DNA of 64,000 bases, taken from positions 30,578 through 94,577 of the forward strand of contig NZ_JAFCME010000023.1 in assembly GCF_018130065.1 (NCBI RefSeq), given 5' to 3'. A model generated the notes under the pieces. It was not told the DNA's origin. It ran no database searches and worked only from the letters and a program-made list of their open reading frames with translations. Source of the stretch: Bradyrhizobium sp. AUGA SZCCT0158. Lineage in GTDB: Bacteria > Pseudomonadota > Alphaproteobacteria > Rhizobiales > Xanthobacteraceae. A program made the translations under genes and the position numbers. This document shows positions 46,505-54,883 of this stretch, in pieces (positions within the stretch are counted from its first letter, which is position 1; each line of letters begins with the position of its first letter).

Positions 46505-46599
46505 GTCGTTCACCGCGAGATTGTTCGCGACATCAACGGCCGGCCACAAGAATTGTTCCGCGCGCAGCCCGCGTGGAACCGGCAACCGAGGAGAACGCC

Positions 46600-47316
46600 C
46601 TAATCCTTGGTGCTGACTTCCCAGGTGGCGTGGCGAACGCCGGGCTGGCGCTGCAGATCGACCGCGACCGCGTTCAATTCGTTGGGATCGATCGCGGTGG
46701 AGACCAGCGTTGCGACGATCTCCAGGAGGTCATCGCCATGCTCGACCACATTGAGTTCAGCGACCGGATATTTTGCATGCTCCAATCGCTCGACCAGATG
46801 GTCGCGCATGTCGGGCAACGCCTCCGCACTGACCGCGAGCTTGAAGTGGTACGTCGCCTCGGACGCGCGTTCGTCGATCGGAATGCGGTTGATCGCGTTC
46901 ACCAGCGGGCGCAGCAAGGTGTTTCCGGCGACCACGAACACGGTCAGCGCCGCCGCCTGGGCCACCATGTCGGCGCCGGCGCAAGCTCCAACCCCGGCCG
47001 ATCCCCAGAGTGTCGCCGCAGTGTTGAGGCCGCGGACGTTCATGCCCTCTTTCATGATGACGCCGGCGCCGAGGAAGCCGATCCCCGAAACGACATAGGC
47101 GATCACATGTACGGCGCCTTCGGCGTACTTCAGATGCATCGCCAGATCGACGAAGGCGGCCGCACCGACGGCGACCAGCACATTGGTGCGCAGGCCCGCG
47201 GTCCGCTGCCGGTATTGCCGCTCGGCGCCGATCAGGGTGCCCAAAACGAACGCCGCGGTCAGGCTGACCAGGGTGTCGAGGAAATCGGCGATCTGGAATG
47301 TCGTCAGGAAGCGCAT
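46600..47316 (-). CDS. MgtC/SapB-family membrane protein
   Basis: 238 residues. Four or five hydrophobic segments fill residues 10-145, with the signature GTLIGAERQYRQRTAGLRTN (26-45) and GIGFLGAGVIMKEG near 80. A soluble ACT-like domain closes the protein (about 155-238). MgtC proteins are not Mg2+ pumps themselves; they adjust membrane potential and help growth in low Mg2+ or inside hosts. The window also contains two CorA-type genes (1-2.4 kb), but not in the same operon. Confidence 0.9.
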   Translation of the reverse strand: MRFLTTFQIADFLDTLVSLTAAFVLGTLIGAERQYRQRTAGLRTNVLVAVGAAAFVDLAMHLKYAEGAVHVIAYVVSGIGFLGAGVIMKEGMNVRGLNTAATLWGSAGVGACAGADMVAQAAALTVFVVAGNTLLRPLVNAINRIPIDERASEATYHFKLAVSAEALPDMRDHLVERLEHAKYPVAELNVVEHGDDLLEIVATLVSTAIDPNELNAVAVDLQRQPGVRHATWEVSTKD

Positions 47317-47491
47317 GTCGGTTTTCTAGGGGAGAGAGGTGACGAATCTATCACAGCCTGAACGATCTGGTGCTTTGCGGCGACGAACGGTCGCCGGCCC
47401 CGGGTGCGAGCGACGATCCGCTTCGCTGCGGGCAACGGCGCTCGATGCGGTCCCGGATAGAACAGATTCGCCTGATTCTGCGAGAATTGTC

Positions 47492-48442
47492 ATGAAAAGA
47501 TTGCTTTACGTCGCGGTCGCGCTGCTCGGCATTCAATGCTCGCCCGCGGCTGCGGACCAGAACTGCATGACGGGCTATTACCGAACCAGGCAGCCCGCCT
47601 GCGTCGACAGCGTGCTCTCGCAGATGCGGGCCGGACCAAACGCAGATCCCAGCGCCGTCATTGGATTCCTGGCGCAGATCTTCAGCACGTCGCCCGCGGA
47701 AAAGCAGCGCATCCTGCAACTTGAAGCCTCTTCATACGTCAAATCGGTGAAGCTCGTGGCGCTCTACGGCGCCGGCGTCACGGAAGACGCGCAGAAATTT
47801 GCCGAGGAAAACCAGATCACAGCCACGCTGCAGAAAATCGAAAAGAACCAGCCTGCCAAACTTGCCGTGGTGCGGCCGTCGTCGAATGCCGCCGACAATG
47901 ATCTCTTGATCGGCGCCTATATGGCATCCGGTGACACCAGCTTCATTGAAAGAATCCTCGCAAACTTCTCCAGCGCAGATGACGACATGGCAGGCATCGC
48001 CATGCGCATGGGATTCATGAAGAGCAAGTTCGGACCGAACATGACCGCGGAAGGCCGGGATAACGTGATGGCCAAGATGGCCTGCGACAAATACGCGTGC
48101 AAAACCGAGCCCGCCAAATTCTTTCGCGTGCTGACATTGGCGAGCGCCTTTTGGGCGTTGCAGTCGCTGGCATCAGCCGACGACGGCATCAAGAAGACCT
48201 TCACCGGCTTTTTTGCGAACGATCCTCGCCTGAAAAACCTGTTCGCGGCCGAGCAAGCGGCGTTCGGGAATTATGTGACGGCGCTCACCATGCTCGCCGT
48301 ATTCAAACCCGACCCGAAAGACCGCGACAAGACCGCCGAAAACATGAGCAAGGCCGCTTCGGCCTTCGAAAATCTCGAACCGGCCGGCAAGACGTTTGAC
48401 CACATCGAGGCTTACGTCAAAGCTGGGAAGAAGGTGAAGTGA
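47492..48442 (+). CDS. Secreted helical protein of unknown function
   Basis: 316 residues from the ATG at 47492. A signal peptide of about 22 residues ends at PAAAD. The mature protein is helical with six cysteines (NCMTGYY..PACVDS near the N-terminus, ACDKYACK near 190), probably in disulfides. It carries short helices like those of TPR-type solenoids (DPSAVIGFLAQIF, DNDLLIGAYMASGD), but no clear repeat. I do not know its family; it is probably periplasmic. Confidence 0.75.
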   Translation: MKRLLYVAVALLGIQCSPAAADQNCMTGYYRTRQPACVDSVLSQMRAGPNADPSAVIGFLAQIFSTSPAEKQRILQLEASSYVKSVKLVALYGAGVTEDAQKFAEENQITATLQKIEKNQPAKLAVVRPSSNAADNDLLIGAYMASGDTSFIERILANFSSADDDMAGIAMRMGFMKSKFGPNMTAEGRDNVMAKMACDKYACKTEPAKFFRVLTLASAFWALQSLASADDGIKKTFTGFFANDPRLKNLFAAEQAAFGNYVTALTMLAVFKPDPKDRDKTAENMSKAASAFENLEPAGKTFDHIEAYVKAGKKVK

Positions 48443-48463
48443 CGCGGGCTGGATTGGCCTCAC

Positions 48464-48626
48464 CTCTCCCGCTTGCGGGGGTCGAGACGAGCGAAGCTCG
48501 CTCTTAGGTCGGATCGCATCGTGAGATGCGATCCGGGTGGGGGAAGTCTCACCACACGAATAGTGCGACTCGTGGCGACGCCCCACCCCAGCCCTCCCCC
48601 GCAAGGGCGGGAGAGGGAGCGCACCG
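48464..48626. repeat. Composite repeat region
   Basis: Bases 48464-48506 are an inverted copy of 25523-25567. Next come the palindrome GGATCGCATCGTGAGATGCGATCC (48512-48535) and a second GGGAGAGGGAG copy near 48610-48620. No gene is supported in the 234-bp gap. Confidence 0.7.
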
Positions 48627-48676
48627 TCAATCGCGGATGCACTTCGGTGCAGTCTCGCCACGCACCAGCGGATGAT

Positions 48677-49693
48677 CTAGAGCTCCACCATGCCGGCGTC
48701 GCCGTCTTCGGTGCTGAAGGCGAGCAGCGATCCCTTGGGGCTCCAGGCCAGCGCCGAAACCGCGGCGTTGCCCCGCCGGCGCACCAGGATCTCCGCGCCG
48801 TCCTCGATCCGCACCATCAGCACGCAACCGTCGCTGTAGCCGGCGGCCAGGATGTCATGCTTCGGATGACAGGCGACCGCGGAGACGCGGGCCTGCAGCG
48901 GCGCCAGCATCGCCGGCTCCTTGCCCATCGGCCCGTCCTTGCTGGCGAACGGCCAGATGATCACGGTATCGGCGCCCGAGGTTGCAAGCCCCTTGCCACC
49001 GGCGCTCCACGACATCGAGCGAACGCGGCCGGGATAGCCGCTCATGCGCATGTGCCGGTTGTCGGCGAGCCGCCAGCCATGCAGCGCCGGCTCGTGCATC
49101 CCGGTCACCAGAAACTTGTTGTCCGGGCTGAAGGTGACCGACAGATGCGAGCCGGCCCATTCCAGAAACTCAGGCTTCGCCGCCATGTTGGGAAACCACA
49201 GCGTCACGCCGTTATAATGCGCGACCGCCAGCCGCAGGCCCTTGGGCGCGAAGGCCAGGCCGCCGACGGTCGAGGGCATATCGAATGTTTTCTCTTCGCT
49301 CTTGCCGCTGCGGACATACGAGGTCTTGCCGGCCGACCATGCCACCGCGCCATCGGGATGCAGCGCGACATTGTCGATCCAGCGCCGCTTGGCATCGGTC
49401 GCGAGCACGCTGACCTCGCCCTTGGCATTGAGCGCGACGAGCTTGCCGTCGTCGCCGCCGGTAACGACGCGCGCGCCGTCGGACGCCGCACACAGCACCG
49501 CACCGCCGTGAATATCGACAGGTGAAATCTCGCCGCCGGCGCCGACGATGGCAGCCTTCTCCTCAGCGCCGACGAAGACCGCGGTCTCGCCGAGAAAATA
49601 CACCGACGATATCGGCATGCCGACCGCAAGCGGCCGCACCTTGTCGGTGATCGAAGCAATGGAGGCGCCTTCGCCCGGATCAAACTGTTTCAT
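48677..49693 (-). CDS. WD40 beta-propeller protein coupled to a zinc GTPase
   Basis: 338 residues from the ATG at 49693. Repeats about 40 residues apart end in Trp/Leu-x motifs (GGAVLCAASDGARVVTGG, WIDNVALHPDGAVAWSAG, HLSVTFSPDNKFLVTGMH, RVRSMSWSAGGKGLATSG, VSAVACHPKHDILAAGYS, VSALAWSPKGSLLAFSTE), so about seven blades. Its ATG shares one base with the GTPase stop (TGATG), which implies coupled translation. It is probably a cytosolic scaffold that works with the GTPase in zinc delivery; no direct evidence. Confidence 0.88.
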   Translation of the reverse strand: MKQFDPGEGASIASITDKVRPLAVGMPISSVYFLGETAVFVGAEEKAAIVGAGGEISPVDIHGGAVLCAASDGARVVTGGDDGKLVALNAKGEVSVLATDAKRRWIDNVALHPDGAVAWSAGKTSYVRSGKSEEKTFDMPSTVGGLAFAPKGLRLAVAHYNGVTLWFPNMAAKPEFLEWAGSHLSVTFSPDNKFLVTGMHEPALHGWRLADNRHMRMSGYPGRVRSMSWSAGGKGLATSGADTVIIWPFASKDGPMGKEPAMLAPLQARVSAVACHPKHDILAAGYSDGCVLMVRIEDGAEILVRRRGNAAVSALAWSPKGSLLAFSTEDGDAGMVEL

Positions 49694-50751
49694 CACGTGG
49701 TGATACAGCTCTCAAAACCGTCGCGAATCATCTGCTCCGGCAATTCGCGACCGATGAACACAAGCCGGCTCTCGCGCCGTTCGTCATCCTTCCACTTACG
49801 CTGATGGTCGCCCTCGAGCATCATGTGGACGCCCTGGAACACGTAGCGGTCGTCATCGTCGCTGAAGGCGAGGATGCCCTTGGAGCGAAGGATCTTCTGC
49901 CCTTCGGAGGCGACGAGGTTCTGCAGCCACGGCATGAACTTGGTGGCATCGAGCGGCTTGTCCGTGCGCAGCGACAGCGACTGCATCTCCTCGTCATGGT
50001 AGTGCTTCAGCCCGCCATGGCTGTGGCTGTGATCATGATGATGGTCATGGCCGTGGTGATGATCGTGATCATGGTGATGATCATGGCCGTCGCCGGCATC
50101 GAGGAATTCCGGCTCGATCTCGAGAATGCGGTCGAGATCGAACGCGCCGCGTTCCAGCACGTCCGCCAGCGCCACCTTGCAGCGCTCGGTGCGGTGCAGT
50201 TTTGCGTAAGGGTTGATGCCGCGGATCCGCGCCTCGACTTCGGCAAGCTCGGCTTTGGAAACCAGGTCAGTCTTGTTGAGCACGATGACGTCGGCGAAAG
50301 CGATCTGGTTCTTGGCTTCCGGCGCGTCCTTCAAACGGTCGCTGAGCCATTTGGCATCGGCGACGGTGACGACCGCGTCGAGCCGGGCGTTCTTCTGCAC
50401 GTCCTCGTCGACGAAGAAGGTCTGCGCGACCGGCGCCGGGTCGGCCAAGCCGGTGGTCTCGACGATGATGGCGTCGAATTTGCCCTTGCGCTTCATCAGG
50501 CCGTCGAGGATGCGCACGAGGTCGCCGCGCACGGTGCAGCAGACGCAGCCATTGTTCATCTCGAACACTTCTTCATCGGCGCCGATGATGAGGTCGTTGT
50601 CGATGCCGATCTCGCCGAATTCGTTGACGATGACGGCGTATTTCTTGCCGTGGTTTTCCGACAGGATGCGGTTGAGCAGCGTGGTTTTGCCGGCGCCGAG
50701 ATAGCCCGTCAGCACGGTCACAGGAATTTTTTGGGACGTCAGTTCAGACAT
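49693..50751 (-). CDS. COG0523 (CobW/ZigA-type) zinc metallochaperone GTPase
   Basis: 352 residues from the ATG at 50751, with GGAG upstream. Walker A GYLGAGKTT (17-25), the metal site GCVCCT near 70, VETTGLADPAPV (switch/Walker B) and the NKTD base motif near 160 identify a SIMIBI G3E GTPase. A linker near 225-260 holds about 20 His. The C-terminal CobW-C domain follows. It lies 54 bp after znuA with no second Zur box between, so it is part of the zinc-starvation operon and probably hands Zn2+ to client enzymes. Confidence 0.92.
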   Translation of the reverse strand: MSELTSQKIPVTVLTGYLGAGKTTLLNRILSENHGKKYAVIVNEFGEIGIDNDLIIGADEEVFEMNNGCVCCTVRGDLVRILDGLMKRKGKFDAIIVETTGLADPAPVAQTFFVDEDVQKNARLDAVVTVADAKWLSDRLKDAPEAKNQIAFADVIVLNKTDLVSKAELAEVEARIRGINPYAKLHRTERCKVALADVLERGAFDLDRILEIEPEFLDAGDGHDHHHDHDHHHGHDHHHDHSHSHGGLKHYHDEEMQSLSLRTDKPLDATKFMPWLQNLVASEGQKILRSKGILAFSDDDDRYVFQGVHMMLEGDHQRKWKDDERRESRLVFIGRELPEQMIRDGFESCITT

Positions 50752-50805
50752 GGTGGCTCCGGGCGGAAATTCGGGCACGCCGGCAACAGCAGGGAGGCCC
50801 CTGCC

Positions 50806-51678
50806 CTATTCGCCAAGCGCGCTGGTCAGTGCCTTTATATTGTGCCTGACCATATCAATGTAAGTGGGTGCATCGCCCTTTTCGGCCGTCAAACTGTCCG
50901 AATAGAGGGTCCCGCCGATCCTGGCACCGGTCTCGGCCGAGATTCGGCGGATCAGGCGCGGATCGCTGACATTTTCCAGAAAAACCGCCGGGATTTTGGC
51001 GGTTCGGATCTGGGTGATAATACCGGCGATATCGCGGGCACTGGGCTCGGATTCCGTGGATACGCCGACGGGGGCAATGAATTCGACGCCGTAGGCGGCG
51101 GCGAAATAGCCGAAGGCGCCGTGGGTCGAAATCACCTTGCGGCGGCCCGCCGGGATCTTTGCGACGGCTTCGCGCGCCTCGCGGTCCAGGGTGTCGAGTT
51201 TCGCCAGATAGGCCTCCGCATTGGCGCGAAAACCCTGGGCTGAGGCAGGATCGGCGGCCGCCAGCGCGTCGCGGATATTGCCGACATAGATTTTGGCATT
51301 GGCGACGGATTGCCAGGCGTGCGGGTCGGCATCCGAGCCAAGCTTGAGCGGCGCGATACCGGCGGTCGCCGTCACGACGGAAACCTTGCTCCCGGCGGAT
51401 TTCAGCAGCCGCGGCAGCCAGCCCTCGAAGCCAAGGCCATTGACGAAAATCAGCTTGGCATCGGCGATCTTTTTCGCATCCGCCGGCGTCGGCGAGTAGA
51501 CATGCGCATCGCCGTCAGCACCGACCAGCGTCGTGACGTTGACGCGGTCGCCGCCGACATTGCGGATGAAATCGCCGAGGATGGAGAAGCTGGCGACGAC
51601 CTTGAGGCGCTCCTGCGCGCTGGCCGGAACGACTGTGGCGATCAGCGCCAGACACATGAACCCGAAAAAACGCTGCAT
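50806..51678 (-). CDS. znuA: Zinc ABC transporter, periplasmic binding protein
   Basis: 290 residues from the ATG at 51678, two bases after the znuB stop. A signal peptide of 22 residues ends at ASAQ. Cluster A-I fold with metal His residues in GDAHVYSPTPAD (about 59), SDADPHAWQSV (about 116) and STHGAFGYFA (about 184), plus the C-terminal Asp in GTLYSDSL. There is no His-rich loop, unlike many ZnuA proteins; the His-rich mini-protein at the head of the operon may replace it. It delivers Zn2+ to ZnuB. Confidence 0.93.
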   Translation of the reverse strand: MQRFFGFMCLALIATVVPASAQERLKVVASFSILGDFIRNVGGDRVNVTTLVGADGDAHVYSPTPADAKKIADAKLIFVNGLGFEGWLPRLLKSAGSKVSVVTATAGIAPLKLGSDADPHAWQSVANAKIYVGNIRDALAAADPASAQGFRANAEAYLAKLDTLDREAREAVAKIPAGRRKVISTHGAFGYFAAAYGVEFIAPVGVSTESEPSARDIAGIITQIRTAKIPAVFLENVSDPRLIRRISAETGARIGGTLYSDSLTAEKGDAPTYIDMVRHNIKALTSALGE

Positions 51679-51680
51679 CG

Positions 51681-52550
51681 TTACGCCTCGAGATGCCGGC
51701 CGGGGAACAGCTGCCGGACCAGGCCGCTGACATTGCCGAACAGCACGGACACCACATAGATCCCCGCCGCGACCAGGATGACCGCGGGGCCTGACGGAAT
51801 TTTGGTCTGGAACGACAGCACCAGCCCGGCATAGCCCGACACCATGGCGCTCGCGACCGCGATGCAGATCATCCCGGTAATGTCGCGCGACCAGAACCGC
51901 GCGATTCCCGCGGGCAGGATCATCAGCCCGACGCCGAGCAAGGTGCCGAGCGCGTGAAAGCCGTTGACGAGATTGATCACGACCAGCGCCAGAAACGCCA
52001 GATGCGCCGGCGCGCCGGCGCGGCTCACGGTGCGCAGGAACACCGGATCGACGCATTCGATCACCAGCGGGCGATAGATCACGGCCAGCACAAGGAGCGT
52101 AATCGTGGCGTTGAAGGCGATCACCAGCAGGGTCTGGTCGTCCATCGCCAGGATGTTGCCGAACAGCACGTGCAAGAGGTCGATATTGGTACCCTTGATG
52201 GACACGATGGTGACGCCGAGCGCCAGCGACACCAGATAGAACGTCGCCAGCGAGGCGTCTTCCTTCAGTTCGGTGGTGCGCGCGACCACACCGGCCAGGA
52301 TCGCGACCGTAAATCCTGCGATCAGGCCGCCGGTCGTCATCGCAAACAGATTGAGCCCGGAGACCAAAAAGCCGATCGCGGCCCCAGGCAGGATCGCATG
52401 CGCCATGGCGTCGCCGACCAGACTCATCCGCCGCAGCATCAGGAACACGCCGATCGGCGCAGCGCCCAGCGACAGCGCGATCACGGCGGCGAGCGCGCGG
52501 CGCATGAACTCGAATTCGGTGAAGGGCGCGATCAGCGCATCATGGAGCAT
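51681..52550 (-). CDS. znuB: Zinc ABC transporter permease
   Basis: 289 residues with eight or nine hydrophobic segments. The ABC-3 family signature includes FLMLRRMSLVGDAMAHAILPGAAIGFL (residues 37-63), the loop that docks on ZnuC. The ATG at 52550 lies 5 bases after the znuC stop and has no ribosome site of its own, so its translation is coupled to znuC. Moves Zn2+ across the inner membrane. Confidence 0.94.
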   Translation of the reverse strand: MLHDALIAPFTEFEFMRRALAAVIALSLGAAPIGVFLMLRRMSLVGDAMAHAILPGAAIGFLVSGLNLFAMTTGGLIAGFTVAILAGVVARTTELKEDASLATFYLVSLALGVTIVSIKGTNIDLLHVLFGNILAMDDQTLLVIAFNATITLLVLAVIYRPLVIECVDPVFLRTVSRAGAPAHLAFLALVVINLVNGFHALGTLLGVGLMILPAGIARFWSRDITGMICIAVASAMVSGYAGLVLSFQTKIPSGPAVILVAAGIYVVSVLFGNVSGLVRQLFPGRHLEA

Positions 52551-52555
52551 TGGAG

Positions 52556-53323
52556 CTAGGCCGCCCGCGACGGCGCATCTTCGGCGCAGGCAGCGGCCCG
52601 GTCGTCGAAGGCTTCGCACATCTTCATCGCGACCATCAGGTTATCCGGCGTCAGCACTTGCGCGGTCGCGCCCCAGGCTACCGGCCCACGGGCCAGCAGC
52701 AGGGTCTCGGGGAAGTGGTTGCGCACCATGTCGAGATCATGCAGCGCCGCCAGCACGGTGCGGCCTTCGCCATGCCAGCGCTTGACCAGCGCGATCAGGT
52801 CGGCGGAGGTTTTGGCGTCGATGGCGTTGAACGGCTCGTCCAGCACGATCAGGCGCGCGTCCTGCAGCAGCACGCGCGCGAACAGCATGCGCTGCATCTG
52901 GCCGCCGGACAGCGTGCCGATCGGGCGGTTCTCAAAACCGTTGAGGCCGACGGCGGCAAGCCCCGCCAAAACCCGCTCGCGCTCTTTCCTGCCCATGCCG
53001 CCGAAGAAGCCGGTCGAGCGCCACAGTCCGGTGCCGACGAAATCGAACACCGAAATCGGAAAGCTGCGGTCGATGTCGGCGGTCTGCGGCAGGTAGGCGA
53101 TGTCCTTGCTGTCGAGCCCGCCCAGCGCGATCGATCCCGACAGGGGTTTAAGGATGCCGGCGAGGCCGCGAAACAGCGTCGACTTGCCGGCGCCGTTCGG
53201 CCCGATCACCGCGACCAGCGCGCCCCCGGCGACCTCGAGGTTGAGATGATGCACCGCCGGATGCCGGTCGTAGCCGAGCGTGACATTGCTGAATTTCACC
53301 AGAGCTTTTGCCTGCGCCGCCAT
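52556..53323 (-). CDS. znuC: Zinc ABC transporter ATP-binding protein
   Basis: 255 residues from the ATG at 53323, which has GAGGTGAG upstream. Walker A GPNGAGKST (41-49), signature LSGGQMQRM (about 137), Walker B LIVLDEPF (about 158) and the H-loop ALHDLDM (about 192) are all intact. It energises uptake through ZnuB. The start overlaps the end of the His-rich mini-gene region (stop 3 bases before the ATG). Confidence 0.94.
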   Translation of the reverse strand: MAAQAKALVKFSNVTLGYDRHPAVHHLNLEVAGGALVAVIGPNGAGKSTLFRGLAGILKPLSGSIALGGLDSKDIAYLPQTADIDRSFPISVFDFVGTGLWRSTGFFGGMGRKERERVLAGLAAVGLNGFENRPIGTLSGGQMQRMLFARVLLQDARLIVLDEPFNAIDAKTSADLIALVKRWHGEGRTVLAALHDLDMVRNHFPETLLLARGPVAWGATAQVLTPDNLMVAMKMCEAFDDRAAACAEDAPSRAA

Positions 53324-53325
53324 GC

Positions 53326-53529
53326 TCACCTCATCGCCACCAGCACGACCACCCAAAGACAGGCGCTGACCGCCAGCGCCGCGCCAAGCCGTGCCGCCAC
53401 GGTCATCCGCAGGATCGACCACGGCGCCGGCTGCGCCGGATGCGGCGTCGAGGGGTCGTGGTGATGGGGATGACCATGGCTATGGGCGTGCCCGTGGTGT
53501 CCATGGTCGTGGGAATGGGAGTGAGCCAT
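53326..53529 (-). CDS. His-rich single-TM mini-protein heading the zinc operon
   Basis: 67 residues. The first 25 hold 14 His in HSHDHGHHGHAHSHGHPHHH, then Pro-rich linker, then one hydrophobic helix (about 44-66, AARLGAALAVSACLWVVVLVAMR). It would bind zinc on one face of the membrane. It is the first gene after the Zur box, whose edge is only 5 bases before the ATG, so no ribosome site fits and the mRNA may be leaderless. Probably a zinc-concentrating partner of ZnuABC; inferred from composition and place. Confidence 0.75.
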   Translation of the reverse strand: MAHSHSHDHGHHGHAHSHGHPHHHDPSTPHPAQPAPWSILRMTVAARLGAALAVSACLWVVVLVAMR

Positions 53530-53534
53530 GCAAG

Positions 53535-53553
53535 AATGTTATATTATAACATT
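53535..53553 (-). promoter_or_regulatory. Zur box of the zinc operon
   Basis: AATGTTATATTATAACATT is a perfect 9-bp inverted repeat around one base and matches the known alphaproteobacterial Zur operator. A -10-like TATAAC lies inside it on the minus strand, with GTGGAC 16 bp upstream as a weak -35. Binding of Zn-Zur here would block the promoter of the whole operon. Confidence 0.92.
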
Positions 53554-53645
53554 ACGGGAGTCCACGCGTTGGCGCCGGATACTGGATCAACCGCTGGCGT
53601 GATTTGCCCGACTGGGTGCGGGGCCAATCCGGCCTATTGGAACCT

Positions 53646-53810
53646 TCACAGGCCATGCTTCGCCCAAACGGCGCGGACCTCTTCGTCTGTCGCAAACTCG
53701 CCGCGCGCAGCTTCCGCCCGCGAAGCATCAAAGTCCGCTTCTTCGTCAAGCGTGAGTCCATAAGGCGTTTGGGTGAGGCTAGGAGCGGTCGTCTCACGAG
53801 TCTTTTTCAC
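53646..53810 (-). CDS. Small antitoxin-like protein, possible orphan
   Basis: 54 residues from a GTG at 53810 with AGAGGTGACG upstream; a TTG at 53846 is an alternative. The C-terminus DEEADFDASRAEAARG...EEVRAVWAKHGL resembles the short toxin-binding tails of RelB/ParD-like antitoxins in this group. No RelE/ParE frame follows at 53530-53645, so the toxin is absent or decayed. It directly follows a truncated hepT. Confidence 0.5.
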   Translation of the reverse strand: MKKTRETTAPSLTQTPYGLTLDEEADFDASRAEAARGEFATDEEVRAVWAKHGL

Positions 53811-53848
53811 GACCGTCTCGTCACCTCTGCGGTTGATTACACGCAAGA

Positions 53849-53959
53849 TCAGATCTCGCCTTCCAACGCCTGGCTGGTCAAACCTTCGACAAATCCGCCG
53901 GCGAGCAGGATGTTGTCCCGAATGTCGTACAAGGCGAGCTTGACGGACTCAGAATGCAT
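53849..53959 (-). pseudogene. Truncated hepT toxin fragment
   Basis: The ATG at 53959 lies inside the mntA 3' end (11-bp overlap), where a HepT gene would start. The first residues SESVKLALYDIRDNILLAGG and FVEGLTSQALEGEI match the N-terminal HEPN helix of DUF86 proteins, but a TGA at 53849-53851 ends the frame after 36 residues. The RNase motif (Arg...His-x-Tyr) is missing, so it cannot be an active toxin. Confidence 0.75.
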
Positions 53960-54245
53960 AAATGGCTTCGCGCTCGGCGATCGGCTTCACATGAGGCTTG
54001 AGCGCAATCCGGTTTGAAACATCCACACGCACCGGAAACAGGTCTTCGATGCTGTGAACGATCCCAACGTATTTGAAAACATCCATCCGGACGTCCGGCG
54101 CGATTTCGACCAGAATGTCGATGTCGCTGTCGGGACGGGCGTCGCCGCGGGCGCGCGAGCCGAACAGGGCCGCATGGCTCACACCCTGAGCCTTCAAGGC
54201 GGCTTCATGCTCGCGCAACCTGGCAAGGATATCCTGCTTTTCCAT
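53949..54245 (-). CDS. mntA: MntA-type nucleotidyltransferase, orphaned antitoxin
   Basis: 98 residues from the ATG at 54245 (an ATG at 54254 adds three residues). The motif GSRARGDARPDSDIDI near residue 30 is the Gly-Ser...Asp-x-Asp nucleotidyltransferase site, intact. It resembles the antitoxin at 35286-35579 in length and text (LARLREHEAALKAQGVSHAALFGS). Its HepT partner is truncated, so it may now protect against the full HepT at 34921-35286 or another copy. Speculative. Confidence 0.82.
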   Translation of the reverse strand: MEKQDILARLREHEAALKAQGVSHAALFGSRARGDARPDSDIDILVEIAPDVRMDVFKYVGIVHSIEDLFPVRVDVSNRIALKPHVKPIAEREAIYAF

Positions 54246-54366
54246 GGGATGCATTCTACCAGAAGCGCTGCTTTCCAGCAGTCCCAAAAAGCGGCGAGCC
54301 CTTAGCCACCACTCAGCAGAATAAAATTCCCATATTTTCAATAGCTTGAGGAGGCAGCTGCCAACC

Positions 54367-54870
54367 TCACGGCTTCCCGATCGCCATCGCCAAGGCCGCC
54401 GCCAGGAACGGAAACGGCACCGACACTGCGGCCCGGAACCAGACGAAACGCGCCGGCATGAACGGGATTTCCCAGAGTATCAGCCGCTGGAAGGCGAACA
54501 GCGCCCAGGCGACGACATAGGCGATCACCTGCGGCGAACCGCCGCCGACCTTCAGCGCCACTGCGCCGATGGAAAAGCCGACCACCGGGCCGCCCGGGGT
54601 TAGCCCGCCCGCGATCACGGCGGTGAGCACGCCGAGCCAGCCGGAATCCGGGCCCAGCCAGCCGGTGATGATTTCGGGGGGAATGACGGCGGCGATGTAG
54701 CCGGAGCCGATCACACCGAGCGCGATCCGCGGCACGATGTTGATGAAATCCATCCCGCCTTCGCGCGCCGCCGAAACCACCACGACACGGCCGCGCCGGA
54801 ACGCGATCAAGCCGAGCACCAGGACGGAGCCCCACAGCGTAATGTCGATGAGCAGCGCGCTTATCGTCAT
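54367..54870 (-). CDS. Permease subunit-like membrane protein (first half)
   Basis: 167 residues from the ATG at 54870, four hydrophobic segments. GWLGPDSGWLGVLTAVIAGGLTPGGP (65-90) is the DUF318/COG0701 permease core motif with the conserved Gly/Pro stretch. This half-length protein lies directly after a second, related half (54884-55543; 13-bp gap). The two probably form one heterodimeric permease, as COG0701 proteins normally have two such repeats in one chain. Substrate unknown; some relatives move metal-thiol or arsenic compounds. Confidence 0.72.
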   Translation of the reverse strand: MTISALLIDITLWGSVLVLGLIAFRRGRVVVVSAAREGGMDFINIVPRIALGVIGSGYIAAVIPPEIITGWLGPDSGWLGVLTAVIAGGLTPGGPVVGFSIGAVALKVGGGSPQVIAYVVAWALFAFQRLILWEIPFMPARFVWFRAAVSVPFPFLAAALAMAIGKP

Positions 54871-54883
54871 GACGGCTCGCCCT

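Noticed and set aside
53554..53645. A RelE/ParE toxin partner for the small antitoxin at 53646-53810
   Set aside because: All minus-strand frames are short and stop quickly, with no toxin motif.
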